This document shows positions 7,171-18,092 of a stretch of DNA of 64,000 nt, piece after piece. The stretch's first letter is position 1. Every line of letters begins with the position of its first letter. The position numbers and the translations under genes were made by a program. The notes under the pieces were generated by a model. That model did not search any database. It had not been told where the DNA came from and saw only the letters and a program-made list of their open reading frames with translations. Origin of the DNA: a virus; the IMG/VR virus record IMGVR_UViG_3300031521_000039, positions 1-64,000 of that record. The stretch is one strand, 5' to 3'.

Positions 7171-9224
7171 ATGGCAGAATATAAAAATAGTATTCGTTTA
7201 GGAATTGCTTTAGAAAATGAAAAAGATGTTAATGGAAGACTACAAACTTTAATAAATACGTTAGAAAAAAATAAAATAAATTTAGATATAAATATTGAAA
7301 ATTCAGATGTTGCTAAACAATTAGAAGCATTGACTAATTTGGCAAATAATTTTAAAAATAGTTTAGGTGGAAAAGTATCATTAGGGAATATTAATGAAAT
7401 AATAAATCAAACCGTTGTACAGGCAGAAAAGTTAAATGGAGAATTACAAAAAGTTTCTAGAACCGATTTAGGAAATGGTCTGTATAAACAAACTGAGTTA
7501 GTAGCAACAGGACTTGGAGAAATTACTAAACAAACTGGAACTGTTCAAAAAATAGGGGATGAATTTAATTATACAGGAAGTGCTGTTCGTACGGCTACAT
7601 CAGATTTAGTCGGATATGATAATGCTTTATTAAAAATAGAAAAAGCACAATCATCGTTATCTAGTTTAAAGTTAGTAGACCAAAATAAAGTTTCGAATTT
7701 ATCAAGCAACTTAAATGCTAATGATATAGGTTCTAATAATGAACTAAAAAATCTATTGAATCAAGTTAAAGAGTTAGAGAATGAAGAAAAGAAGTTACAA
7801 CAAATACAAACCCAAGCATATTCAGAAATGGCTGTTTTGCAAAAAGAAGAATACTCACTTAAACAAAATCTAATTACCGCTGATGGTACTTATAAAAGTG
7901 AATTAGAATCTAGACTTGTGACAGTTAATCAATTAAAATCCGCACAACAACAAAATATACAGGATAATAATTTAACCAATCAGCAAAAAGAACTTGAGTT
8001 AACAAATCAACAAGTTAAATTACAAGAACAACTAAATCAAGCTAGAGCTAAACAGACAGATGTAAGTAATTCTAATGATTTAAAAACTCTTCAACAAGAA
8101 CAAGAATTATTACAAAAACAAGAACAAGCATATCAACAAATTAATGTATTGAAAGCTAATGGTGTTATTAATACATCTGAAATAAGCAAGCTTCAAGAAT
8201 TAGTACGAAGTGCATCATCAATAAAAGAAATAAATAGTGCATTAAGTTCTATAGGCACATCTACAAGTAGAGAAAGTTCTATTAGCACATTAACTAAGCA
8301 AATACAAGAAGCACAAGTAAAATTGGAGCAAATGAAATCTACGTTTGGCTCGAAATTACCTAGTGGTTTTATTTCGTCTACAGAAGCTGAATTAAATAAA
8401 CTATTAGCAGATTTAAAACAAGTAGATGGTACTAATTTTACAGGAATAAAGAATAGTTTAAATTCTGTAAATTCTAGTATGAAGCAAACAACAAGTGAAA
8501 CTCAACAATTAGTTAGTTCATTAAACCAAGCTGGTGGAAGTTCATTTTTTAGTAGTATGAGTAATTTTTTAGGAAAAATCGGAGTGTTTTATGGAGTTCA
8601 ACAAGTAGTTCAAGAAATAACAAGTCAGCTTAAAAGTGCTGGTGAATATACTTTAGTAATGGATAAGGCATTCACAAATATGCAAATGATAACAGGAAAG
8701 TCAAAATCTGAAATCGGTAGTTTAGTAAATGATTATAAACAACTAGGAGAACAATTACATACTACAAATGTAGAGATGATGGGTGGGATGGAAGAAATCA
8801 CAAGAGCAGGTATTCAAGGAGATGAAGGAAAATCACTTATGTCTTCTGCAATTATCGGTTCTAAAATTTCTGGACAAACCACTGAACAAACAACGCAACA
8901 ATTAATTGCTATTAAAAATGCTTTTGATATGACTGGTCAAAGTATGCAAAATGTTGTTGATATGATAAGTAAGATGGATAACGTGAGTGCATCGAGTTTT
9001 GCAGAAATTTCTACAGCTATACAAAGAACAGCATTCAGTGCTCAGGAGGCAGGAACTCCATTATCTAACTTAATCGCATATATTACGACTGTATCCGAGA
9101 AAACGCGTAAATCAGCTTCAACTATAGGCGAGAGTTTTAAAACAATCTACTCAAGATATAGTAATATCAAACTTGGGAACTTAGATGATGATGGGAAAAA
9201 TATTAATGATACCGAACTTGCCAT
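7171..9224 (+). CDS. tape measure protein, exon 1
   Basis: Exon 1 encodes residues 1-684 and two bases of codon 685. Together with exon 2 (9513-13404) it gives an uninterrupted 1,981-residue tape measure protein, which sets tail length and takes part in DNA ejection. The N-terminal part is Gln- and Ser-rich coiled coil. From about residue 500 it has the conserved phage tape measure region (TNMQMITGKSKSEIGSLVNDY, AFDMTGQSMQNVVDMISKM, SAQEAGTPLSNLIAYITTVSEKTR). Without splicing, translation runs on to a stop at 9265-9267 and gives a 698-residue product. AAAGGAGAG precedes the start. Confidence 0.9.
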
Positions 9225-9512
9225 AAACTACAACTTGTGGCTTAATGGAGTAATCCATTTCGAATAACTCGCTTAATACGGGGAAGGCTAAATCTTTAAA
9301 AAGACATGCTAACCTACCGTGCTAAATTATTCTATATAAATAAATTATAGAATATAAAAGCCTAACGACTATTCCTTCGGGAAGTACGCATAAGTATGCG
9401 GAAATGGTGAGTCTCCTATTTAGGAGAGTGATATAGTCTAATCTTATGGGAAATCATAAGCAGTTCATTAGAGAACGGTATAGGAGTTAACGAACCTATA
9501 TGAATATAAATG
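9225..9512 (+). ncRNA. ORF-less group I intron (IA2-like, td-type) in the tape measure gene
   Basis: The 288-nt insertion has the core of phage group I introns. Exon end GCCAU (9220-9224) pairs with internal guide GUGGC to form P1 with the required U-G pair at the splice site. The words ACGGGGAA and CCGTGCTAAATT match the td-type P3/P4 region. P7 is GACTAT (9367-9372) with ATAGTC (9433-9438). Hairpins CGCATA-AG-TATGCG, CTCCT-ATTT-AGGAG and CTTATG-GGAAAT-CATAAG follow. The 3' end is the omega G of AATG (9512). Excision restores the frame and gives ...NDTELA-M-NRIGIAIR... It contains no endonuclease ORF. Confidence 0.9.
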
Positions 9513-12500
9513 GAATAGAATCGGTATTGCAATTAGAACAAACAAAGGACAGTTTAAAGAATTTGATGTAGTTCTAAATGAATTCATGAATAAATTTAAG
9601 AGTGGTCAACTCAGTCAAGTTGATTATTTAGCAGGTGTACAAGCATTAGCTGGCACACGTCAACGAGAGACTTTAATGAGTTTAATGGAGAATATAGACG
9701 ACTTAAACGTACATCAGAAAGAAGTAGCTGAATCAGCTGGAATGTCTAAGAAAATGATGGATGAAGCTTATAATGGAAGTTTAGATGCTAAAGTAAATGA
9801 CTTAAAAAGAGCTTTTGAAGGATTATATGAAAAAATAATGTCTTCAGACTCTTTAAAATGGCTAATTACAGAAGCAACACAATTAGTAACTGCAATAGCA
9901 AATGTTGATGGAAAAACAATAGCATTTATAGGAACAATTGGACTTACTACAGTCGCTATATCTAAATTGGTAACTATGAATAAAATTTTAATGACAGAAC
10001 AGGCGGGAAATGGTCTTGCAACAGGTTTCTCGCATTTAATAGGAATATTAACTGGTATGACTCCACTCATGGGTACTACAACAGTAGCCACGCAAGCACT
10101 TGTTGGTGTTCAAGCAGAAGCAACTTTAGCAACCGAAGCCCTCACAATGGCAGAAGCACGTGCATTATTAGCAACCGAAGCATTGACAGTAGCACAAGAA
10201 GGACAAGCAACAAGTGCATTTGCAATAGGAGTAGCAGAAGCTGAAGTTATGCTTGCGACTGATGCATTAACTATAGCACAAGGAGAAGCAGTAATTGCCA
10301 CAGAAGCACTTGCAGTAGCCGAAGCTGAAGTAGTTATTGAATCAGCGGGATTGACTGGTGTTTCAGGTGCATGGGCATTAGTTACTGGAGGTATTGAAAG
10401 TGCAGTAGTTGCTTCATTATCATTTATGATGACTCCTATTGGATTGGTTATTGGTGCACTTGCTATAACTATAGGTATAGCAGGAAAAGCTTTTTATGAC
10501 TATAAACAACATGAAGCAGAAGTTGAAAAGCAATCAAAGTCACTTAAAGATGCAATAAATGGTGTAAATGAAGCTATAAAAAATGGAGATACAAAAGGAG
10601 CTTCTGATAAACTAGATAAACTTGCGGAATCAGAAAAAAAATATCAAGATGCATTAGAAAAGAAAAAGAAAATCGAAGCTGAAATCACCAAAGTACAGGA
10701 GGATATGACAAACAATCCTTTCAATGGTGAAGGAGATTTACAAGTATTAAATGTTTTACAAAGTGAACTTGAAGATGTGACCAAAGAATTAAATACTCAA
10801 GATGAAGCATTTAAGAAAGCAGGACTTAGTGCAGAAGATTATGCTAATATACAACAAAGTGTAGCTGATGCGAAAGTTGTTGATACAATAAAAGAGCAAA
10901 CCAAAGCACAATTAGAAAGTAGAGAAAATCTTGAAGGGGCTAAAAAAGAATATCAAGATTTTATAACTACGACTCAAGATTTATACACTGAATATCAAAA
11001 TTTATCATCACAAGAAAATTTATCAGCAGAACAAAAGACACAATTAATGTCAGTAACTGAACAATTACAATCTAAATTCACCGATTTAAATATTTCAGTA
11101 GACGAAAATGGTAAAGCACATATCGAAAACACTCCATTAATTGAAGAAAACATTTCATATTTATCTAGTGAAGGAATGACCGTAGAAACATTAACCAGTG
11201 TTCGTTTAGCAGATAGTAAGGCTTGTAGTGAATGGTCTGTAAATAATCAAAACATGACTTATACAGAAGTTATGAATAATATTGAGAATTATAAAACTGA
11301 AATTGAAGCTTTAGGTAAATTGGCAGAAGCTAGAAATGCTAATGCAAGTAACCCAGGTTTTATCGGACCAATTCAAGATACTGATTATGATAGTCAAATA
11401 AAAGATGCTACTGATAAAGAAAAGGCATTAGAAAGTGCTAAAACTAAAATTGATAGTATATATGGCTCTATAAAAGCACCAATTAATAATGCCAAATCAG
11501 GTGGAGTATCTGATGGTGGAAATTATATGCCTTCTGGTGGAGGAAAAGAAAAGAAAGCAAAAGAAGTAAAAGACTATACAGATGATATTGCTAAACTTAA
11601 ATCCACAGATGATATTGACAGATATGCTGACGTTAATAGTGGATTAACTTTAGTAAATAATTCTTTAAAAGAGAATAAATTATTACAGGACGCAACTACT
11701 GGTACAGAACATCAAAATGCGTTAAAACAAGAATTAGTATTATACGAACAAAAAAGAACTGCTATAATGAAGATTGTTGACGAACAAAAAAAAGATATGG
11801 AAGAAAGAAAAACGGCATTACAACAATCTGGGTTTGAATTTGATGCGAATGGAAAACTACTTAATGGAAGACAAAAATTATTGGAATTACAACAACAGGC
11901 TAATGCTATGGGTGGGAATACTGAGGCTGAAAAAACTGCTAAGGAAGATGCGATAAAAAATGTCAAGGATTTAATTAGTAATACAAAGGAATATACAGAT
12001 TTAGTTAATACTAAGATTCCAGAAAATATAAGTCAATGGGAAGAGTTAGCTAATACTATTAAAAAGACTCAACAAGAAACAGTATCTAAGCTTAGAGATG
12101 AGTTAGTTGATGATTTAAAAAGTCAATATGAAGAAGATAAAGATGCTGAATTATCTAAGTTAGATGAAGTTTATAAGGCTGATAAAGATAGATTAGAAAA
12201 AGAATACAAAACTGATTCTGAGAATCTTAAGAAACGTAAAGAGTCTGAAATAGATTTCTATCAACAACAAATTGATAAGTTACAGAAAGAACTTGACGAT
12301 ATTGATAATGATTCAGTTGAGAAAAAAACTAAATTAGCAAAGCTTCAAGCCGAATTAAAATTGTGGCAAGCTGACACATCTGTTTTTAGCAAAAAGAAAC
12401 AAGAAGATTTATCTACTGAGATTTCAAAATTGCAAAAAGACATTAAAAAAGATGATTTAAAGAATCAAATTGAGGCTTTGAAGAAAGAACAAGATGCTAA

Positions 12501-13404
12501 AAAAACAACACAAGATACAGAATTAGATGATTTAAAGACTAGCAATGATAAAGAAAAAGATGAGATAGAAACAAAATATAACAAGCAAAAACAAGTCGCT
12601 GAAGATAAATATAAAGAAATGTTAAAAGATAAGAATTTATATGTTAAAGCTAATGAAATGATGACAAAAAACCAACAAGAACAAATGATTGAATTGCTTA
12701 AAAAGTATGACACTTCATATAAAGATGTTGGATTAATGTTATCAAAGAGTCTTACCGATCCATTTTTAGAACGCATAAAAGCAGTACAAGAAGCTATGAA
12801 AGGATTGGGCATTGCTAATATAGGTGATTCAAATGGTTCATCATATACTACTAGTCAAAAATCAAGTGTAGCAGATAAATTTACCAATAAAACTTCAAGT
12901 GGAACTAATTATTATTATGATGGTAATAATATAATATCCGATGCATATATACCAGATGAAGAAAGACAAAAGATATTAGACAATATAGCTGGATATGATA
13001 CTGGTGGCAGAACTCCAAGTAATATATCTAACAAAGGTGTACTAGGTATACTTCACAAAGATGAAAAGATATTAAATGCAGAAGAAACAAAACAAACAGA
13101 TAAAAATACTGAAATGATTAGTGGAATATATGCCTATATCACTTCAACAAGTGGAGCATTAATATCACAATTATCTAGTCAGTATTCAAATCCTAGTAAT
13201 TATTCATTGCCAAGTCTAGTAGGAACTAATTTAAATGGAATTGCTAGTAATGTTACAAATACTTCAAGTAATGTATCACAACCAATTAATATAAACTTTG
13301 GAGACATTATTAATCATAATGGTGCAGAAGCCAATATGAATATGGATAAAATAATTAAAACAGTAAAAAAATCAATTAAAGAAGACGGAAGACTATACAG
13401 ATAA
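9513..13404 (+). CDS. tape measure protein, exon 2
   Basis: Exon 2 supplies the last base of codon 685 and residues 686-1981. It begins NRIGIAIRTNKGQFKEFD, the usual continuation of tape measure proteins. An Ala-rich block with four copies of a LATEALT-like motif lies at DNA 10125-10340. A hydrophobic stretch (about residues 975-1015) follows. Long Lys/Glu coiled coils run from about 12050 to 12700. The C-terminus is a Ser/Asn-rich tail. The first ATG after the intron, at 9586, is not the true start. Confidence 0.9.
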
Positions 13405-13445
13405 ACAGAAGAAAATAATAAATTAATACAATGTGATAAATAGTT

Positions 13446-13500
13446 AAAAGACATATTTTAAAGTAATCTTAATGATGAAATTTAATGTGTCTTTAATAAT
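13446..13500 (+). terminator. hairpin terminator after the tape measure gene
   Basis: AAAGACATATTTT pairs with AAATGTGTCTTT (11 or more pairs, one G-U) and is followed by AATAATG. It belongs to a recurring hairpin family with a TCTTTTATTATG-like tail. Confidence 0.5.
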
Positions 13501-13540
13501 GTTTATTTTTAAAAAACAAAATTTATAATAGAAAGGACTG

Positions 13541-14365
13541 ATTCATATCGACTATCAACATTTCATGTCTTTTAACTTAACAGACCCAAGAACAGGAAAA
13601 ACTAAAAATATATTTGACGATTTTGGTGGAAGAATAATTAATACAAATGAAACAACTTATGATAGAGAATGTATGCCACAATTAAATTTTATTACTGATA
13701 AGAATGATAATAGAGATGGGGAAATATTTATTGGTGGAGCATTAGGAACAAGAGTTATAGAAATGACATGCTTCTTTTCTGAAGAAGATGGTGGAGGAGA
13801 TTTATCTGAATTAAAAAGGTGGTTATTTAAACAACATAATAATAAAAAACTCCAACAAATATTTGAATGGGATGGAGCAGACGATAATTCAGCCATACTC
13901 GCCATCGAATCTGGAGGGTGGCAATCTAAAGTTTATTACCAAAAGAAATTCTATGGGGAGATTCCTTTAAAATTCATATGCCACTCACCATATTATTTTA
14001 TTAAAGACGAAAAAGATATACTTTTTACTGGTTTAAAAGCAGGAGACATGAGAAATATTAGATGTGCTGGAAATACTGAAAGTTATCCATTAATTAAAAT
14101 AGTTCCCAATGGCACACAATCAGTTATACAATTTAATTGGAATGGTTTAATTGTTACTTTAAATAATGTAGACAAACCTATTTATTTAGATTGTTGGCTC
14201 TCTTCTTGTTATGAATATATTAGTGGCATTATAACTCCAACGAATAAATGTAATACAACTCTCTATAAGGATTTCCCACTAGTTGATGCTGATTTACCTA
14301 ATTCTATAACTGTATTACAAGGGAATTTTGATATGATTATTACTTTGAATAGCAGAATTATATAG
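13541..14365 (+). CDS. distal tail protein (Dit-like)
   Basis: The protein of about 270 residues matches the phage Dit/distal tail family. It has FNLTDPRTGK near the N-terminus, the DFGGRIINTNETTYDRE region, and a CHSPYYFIKDEKD segment. Dit forms the hub between tail tube and baseplate. The first ATG (13565) lies 28 nt from the only ribosome binding site, GAAAGGA (13531-13537). The in-frame ATT at 13541 is well spaced and would add IHIDYQHF, so I propose a rare ATT start. If that is wrong, the start is 13565. Confidence 0.75.
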   Translation: MHIDYQHFMSFNLTDPRTGKTKNIFDDFGGRIINTNETTYDRECMPQLNFITDKNDNRDGEIFIGGALGTRVIEMTCFFSEEDGGGDLSELKRWLFKQHNNKKLQQIFEWDGADDNSAILAIESGGWQSKVYYQKKFYGEIPLKFICHSPYYFIKDEKDILFTGLKAGDMRNIRCAGNTESYPLIKIVPNGTQSVIQFNWNGLIVTLNNVDKPIYLDCWLSSCYEYISGIITPTNKCNTTLYKDFPLVDADLPNSITVLQGNFDMIITLNSRII

Positions 14366-14462
14366 TAAATTAATAAAATTGTATAAAAAATATTGAGAAT
14401 TCATTTAATATGAGTTATTTTATTATGCTTAAAATTAAATTAAGAAAGGAGAAATAAATTAA

Positions 14463-16454
14463 ATGAATAAAATAGAGTTTATTAAAGATGAGTTTTTAAA
14501 TCCAACACCTGTCTTATATTTGTGTAGGGGAATTATTGAAACATCATTAAAAAGCAGAGATTTTAATACTGCTGTAAATATTATTAAATCTGATAAACAG
14601 AACGAAGTTTCTACCCTTACTTTTGAAATCCCGTTTTTCAAGGATAGAAAAATTACGATAGATGATTGTGAAAAACTTGTAAAATTTGAAAATGATTATT
14701 TTTTAATTAAAGAAATTGTAACTGATGATGGAAGCATGCCTAATATAAAAGTATCATGTGAACACGAAAGCACAGAATTAAAAGGATGTTATTGTGAGAC
14801 AATTAATGCAATTGGTGTATCTCCATATGATATGTATTTAGCAATTATGAAAGCAGTTAGACATCCAATTGATTTAACAAAGAATTATAAATGGTTAGGA
14901 ACAGATGTAGTTAATAAATTTCGACATTTACAATGTGAAGATGAACAATCTGTGTATGAAAACTGTATTTCAATGGCAGAAGTTTTCAATGGGTGGATAG
15001 AGGTTACCACAGATGAAAATGGACAAAATTGGATTTTTTTAAGAACCCAAGAAATTGATGATGGAAAATTCATTAAGAAGAATCTTGAAATGAAGACATT
15101 AAATATTACTGCTGATAGCAAAGAAATTTTCACCCAAGTTGAATTATTTGGGAAACAAGATGAGTTGACAGGTGAAGAAATAAATATAATGACAGTAAAT
15201 CCGAATGGCAGAAGTTTTCTAGAAAATTATAGTTATTATCTTGCTAAAGGCATACCAACTAGTAATATTGATAATGAACCGAAATATCAACAATTAAAAG
15301 TAATTAGAGATGAAAAATATATAACGCCACAGGATTTATATGATATGGGTATTGAAGAATTAGCAAAATGTTCTATACCAAAGATTGATGCTTCCATTAC
15401 AATGAGTGACATATCAATTTATATAGATAGTCCAATTGTACCTCCAAGGGTTGGACATAGACTTTTATGTATTGATAAAGATATTGATTTCATATTTACA
15501 TGTAAAATAATTGGAGTAGAAAGACCTTACAACAACCCTGCTGATGTAAAAATTGAAATAAGTAATGTAAATAGGTATGACACAACATATCAAAATATTA
15601 ATCATACTGTAGATAATGCAAATAAAGTAATAAGTACTGACCCTACAAATACAGATGGCAATAATACTGGCGACTCTAAACCATATATCAAAATGAGTGA
15701 TGTAAAAGATGGGGATCACTGGAATGTAACTAAAAGGTTTGGAGATACGTTTTCGTTGGCAACTCAAACAAATAATTTAATTTCACTCAGAGTCGATGAA
15801 CAAAATAAATCATTTGCGGAGTTAAAAATTACGGCAGATGCTATTACAAGTACAGTTTCAGATATAAGCGATACAAATAAGAAAGTATACTCTCAAATCA
15901 CACAGACTGCTAAAAATATTAAAGCTATAGTAGTAGAAGATGCGGATTCAGGAAGTGTAGAATTAGATAAAGATAAATTTGTAGTTGCCTTCAACGGGTC
16001 TACTAATAGACAAGCTGTTATTGATAGAGTTGAAGGCTTATATTTGGGAAATCCTGACACTGGAACATATAGTAAAGTCGGATATGATGGAAGGTTAACT
16101 CTGTATACTGGAAATGGAGAGAAACCATATCACTGTATATCAAAATTAGTTCAAATTGAGATATACAATGATACAGATGATGATAATGGATATACTAGAG
16201 GTGAAGCTACTTTACCAAGTATTTTTGATGGAATAGATGGATCTAGTATAACTGTGGCTGTAAGTATAAAAAAAATATGGAAAGATAATGAATCATCAGC
16301 AAGTTATTATCCTTTTTTCTTTGGAGCATATCCAGAAGAAATAAGTAATGGAAAAGTAAGTATTTTAGGTGCTTCTCAATGGGGGAAAAATGGTGATACT
16401 GACAGTAATTCTTATGATGGTCGTATTTTATGTACAGTTTTATTAATTGCATAA
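14463..16454 (+). CDS. tail endopeptidase-like protein (Tal/gp18 type)
   Basis: The 663-residue protein resembles the prophage endopeptidase tail family (PF06605-type), which builds the tail tip and can carry peptidoglycan-cleaving domains. The first 400 residues hold the conserved hub-like region (FEIPFFKDRKITIDDCEKLVKF, SVYENCISMAEVFNGWIEV). The C-terminal third (ITADAITSTVSDISDTNKK onward) is a linker plus a beta-rich domain, possibly a carbohydrate-binding fibre. AGGAGAAATAAATTAA precedes the ATG. It follows Dit as in most siphophages. Confidence 0.8.
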   Translation: MNKIEFIKDEFLNPTPVLYLCRGIIETSLKSRDFNTAVNIIKSDKQNEVSTLTFEIPFFKDRKITIDDCEKLVKFENDYFLIKEIVTDDGSMPNIKVSCEHESTELKGCYCETINAIGVSPYDMYLAIMKAVRHPIDLTKNYKWLGTDVVNKFRHLQCEDEQSVYENCISMAEVFNGWIEVTTDENGQNWIFLRTQEIDDGKFIKKNLEMKTLNITADSKEIFTQVELFGKQDELTGEEINIMTVNPNGRSFLENYSYYLAKGIPTSNIDNEPKYQQLKVIRDEKYITPQDLYDMGIEELAKCSIPKIDASITMSDISIYIDSPIVPPRVGHRLLCIDKDIDFIFTCKIIGVERPYNNPADVKIEISNVNRYDTTYQNINHTVDNANKVISTDPTNTDGNNTGDSKPYIKMSDVKDGDHWNVTKRFGDTFSLATQTNNLISLRVDEQNKSFAELKITADAITSTVSDISDTNKKVYSQITQTAKNIKAIVVEDADSGSVELDKDKFVVAFNGSTNRQAVIDRVEGLYLGNPDTGTYSKVGYDGRLTLYTGNGEKPYHCISKLVQIEIYNDTDDDNGYTRGEATLPSIFDGIDGSSITVAVSIKKIWKDNESSASYYPFFFGAYPEEISNGKVSILGASQWGKNGDTDSNSYDGRILCTVLLIA

Positions 16455-16474
16455 GAACTTAAGGAGGTTTAGAT

Positions 16475-16729
16475 ATGAAAAAAATGACAATATTTTATAA
16501 ATTAAAAACGTTAGAAATAGTTGCAGTTGTTAGTGGAATTCAAAATTTAGGATATTTTGCAGATATGGATATGGATGTTGTAGAATTAATTTATGGCATG
16601 GTTTTCGTAGAATTAGATACCTATATTATATCACATAGAAAAGAATTTGAATTAATAAAAAATGATGTTGAAGAATTAAAACTTCAAATGAAAGACGAAC
16701 TAAAACAGAGGCTACAAAAATATTTATAA
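16475..16729 (+). CDS. small protein of unknown function after the tail endopeptidase
   Basis: The 84-residue helical protein ends in a charged coiled coil (ELKLQMKDELKQRLQKYL). AAGGAGG lies seven nt before ATG. Its position between two tail genes suggests a minor structural or assembly factor, but no family is recognised. AATAAATTAATAGAATAA follows within 25 nt of the stop. Confidence 0.6.
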   Translation: MKKMTIFYKLKTLEIVAVVSGIQNLGYFADMDMDVVELIYGMVFVELDTYIISHRKEFELIKNDVEELKLQMKDELKQRLQKYL

Positions 16730-16756
16730 AAATTTAATAAATTAATAGAATAATAG

Positions 16757-16785
16757 TTGACATATAACTCGGAAGATGGTAATAT
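16757..16785 (+). promoter_or_regulatory. promoter of the secreted choline-binding-like gene
   Basis: TTGACA (16757-16762) and TAATAT (16780-16785) are spaced 17 nt apart. The following gene therefore has its own promoter inside the tail operon, as expected of lysogenic cargo ('moron') genes. Confidence 0.65.
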
Positions 16786-16857
16786 TAAATTATACCAATG
16801 AAAAGGAATTATGGTATAATATATAATAATATGCAAAATAAAAGGAGAGTGTTAATT

Positions 16858-17709
16858 ATGATAAAATCAATAAATAAATTAATGAAATTGACTATAGCAA
16901 TCACTACAATTCTAAGTGTAAGTTCTGTGGGAGCAAATGCTGAATGGAGACAAAATAGTACAGGTTGGTGGAATACAGAAGGAGATAACTATTCTACTGG
17001 ATGGAGATTATTAGATAACAAATGGTATTATTTTAGTGAATCTACAGGCTATATGCAAACTGGATGGGTTCAAAACACTGATGGGAAATGGTATTACCTT
17101 CAAGAAGATGGAAGTATGGCAACTAATATGACTATTAATGGTTATACATTAGATACTAACGGAGTATGGATTGATAATAGTAAAAAAGTAGTAACTACTA
17201 ATACATCAACTACACCTACTATAATAAATGATTCTAATACAGTATCATCAACAACTAATGTTAAACCAACCGTATCATCTAATAGTGATAATAATTCTTC
17301 AAATTCAAGTAGTAGCTCAGACTCTAGCAGTAGTTCATCATCTAGTAACAATTCATGGCGAAATGCATTGACAGTTTTTTATTATAAAGATAATAAAAAT
17401 GTAAGTGATATGGCAACTGGTAAACAAAATTTAGGATATTATCATCTTGATATTCCAAGTAAGATTGCTGAAACAGAAGCTAAATATGGCTATATTATTA
17501 TAAATATCCCAGACAGAAGTCAAATAACAAACATGATTTCTCATTATAAAGATTATGAAGTAAAAGAGGATAATGGAGTAATGAAACTTGTAAAAAAGTC
17601 AACAACTTATACAAGTTCATCAAGTAATGATACTTCAGGTATTAATTCAAGTGGTACAATCACTCCAACACCAACAACGACATCCTCATCAGTAACAACT
17701 AAAGAATAA
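16858..17709 (+). CDS. secreted cell-wall-binding protein with choline-binding-type repeats
   Basis: The 283-residue protein has a signal peptide (MIKSINKLMKLTIAITTILSVSSVGANA). Aromatic cell-wall-binding repeats follow (STGWWNTEG, GWRLLDNKWYYF, GWVQNTDGKWYYL, about residues 30-90), then a Ser-rich linker and a C-terminal domain of about 80 residues that I do not recognise. The start is fixed by AAAAGGAGAG and the signal peptide; an upstream ATG at 16798 would extend it implausibly. With its own promoter, it looks like a lysogen-expressed surface protein rather than a virion part. Confidence 0.75.
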   Translation: MIKSINKLMKLTIAITTILSVSSVGANAEWRQNSTGWWNTEGDNYSTGWRLLDNKWYYFSESTGYMQTGWVQNTDGKWYYLQEDGSMATNMTINGYTLDTNGVWIDNSKKVVTTNTSTTPTIINDSNTVSSTTNVKPTVSSNSDNNSSNSSSSSDSSSSSSSSNNSWRNALTVFYYKDNKNVSDMATGKQNLGYYHLDIPSKIAETEAKYGYIIINIPDRSQITNMISHYKDYEVKEDNGVMKLVKKSTTYTSSSSNDTSGINSSGTITPTPTTTSSSVTTKE

Positions 17710-17732
17710 TTGTATGAATATAGAAAAACATA

Positions 17733-17761
17733 TTGACAATGCTGAAAATTAGACATATAAT
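17733..17761 (+). promoter_or_regulatory. promoter of the locus B small RNA
   Basis: TTGACA (17733-17738) and TATAAT (17756-17761) are spaced exactly 17 nt, matching the promoter of locus A at 480. Confidence 0.75.
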
Positions 17762-17767
17762 AAGAAT

Positions 17768-17848
17768 TGTAAAGAAGTTAAATAATAAAATTCTACAAAG
17801 CATTTTATTTTAGGTAAGACACTGGGTGCAAAACAGTGTCTTATTTTT
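17768..17848 (+). ncRNA. putative antisense small RNA, toxin locus B
   Basis: The RNA would be about 80 nt, from the promoter at 17733-17761 to a strong terminator (TAAGACACTG with CAGTGTCTTA, then TTTTT). The whole cassette repeats locus A: consensus promoter, 80-nt RNA, hairpin, conserved stretch CTAATTATATCAYTTACCA, then a small hydrophobic ORF on the other strand. I read it as a type I antitoxin RNA by analogy. Confidence 0.5.
17815..17848 (+). terminator. intrinsic terminator of the locus B small RNA
   Basis: A perfect 10-bp stem (17815-17824 with 17834-17843) precedes TTTTT. Confidence 0.8.
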
Positions 17849-17990
17849 ATGTTTAAATATAAATAAAGGACTTTCTAATTATATCACTTACCATCTCACA
17901 TGAGTGCAAATCACGTTTTTAAAGTTTTATAATATACTTGTCCTTATATTAATTATCTTGTCATCTGTTTATTAGAATGTATTAATGGGG

Positions 17991-18092
17991 TTACTTACAA
18001 AAGTGTAATGCTATTGTTATAATCCAACCAATGACCGCAATAACAATAGTTTTATCTGAATGATTTTTCAAGAAGTCTACAAAGTTTTTTAT
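17991..18092 (-). CDS. small hydrophobic peptide, type I toxin-like (locus B), non-standard start
   Basis: This is a relative of the locus A peptide, with core HSDKTIVIAVIGWIITIALHFCK aligning to HFDKELAIAIIGLVTILIQFAI (dash-free over the membrane helix). GGGAGGCGATTAAA is identical upstream of both. At locus B the well-spaced codon is ATA (18092-18090), not ATG. Either ATA is used, or translation begins at the in-frame TTG (18071), giving 26 residues, or the gene is silenced by an ATG-to-ATA change. A TATAAT for this strand lies near 18139-18144. Confidence 0.4.
   Translation of the reverse strand: MKNFVDFLKNHSDKTIVIAVIGWIITIALHFCK

Noticed and set aside
9225-9585. Frameshift or sequencing error between the two tape measure frames
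   Set aside because: The insertion is 288 nt, has P1 and P7 pairings and a td-type core, and its removal restores one frame exactly.
9768-12812. Several minus-strand frames within the tape measure gene
   Set aside because: Low-complexity Ala, Ser and Phe translations opposite a clear coiled-coil protein; no start signals.
17280-17345. Serine-coding repeat as a possible CRISPR or tandem-repeat array
   Set aside because: It is an irregular Ser codon tract (linker) in the secreted protein, with no spacers.
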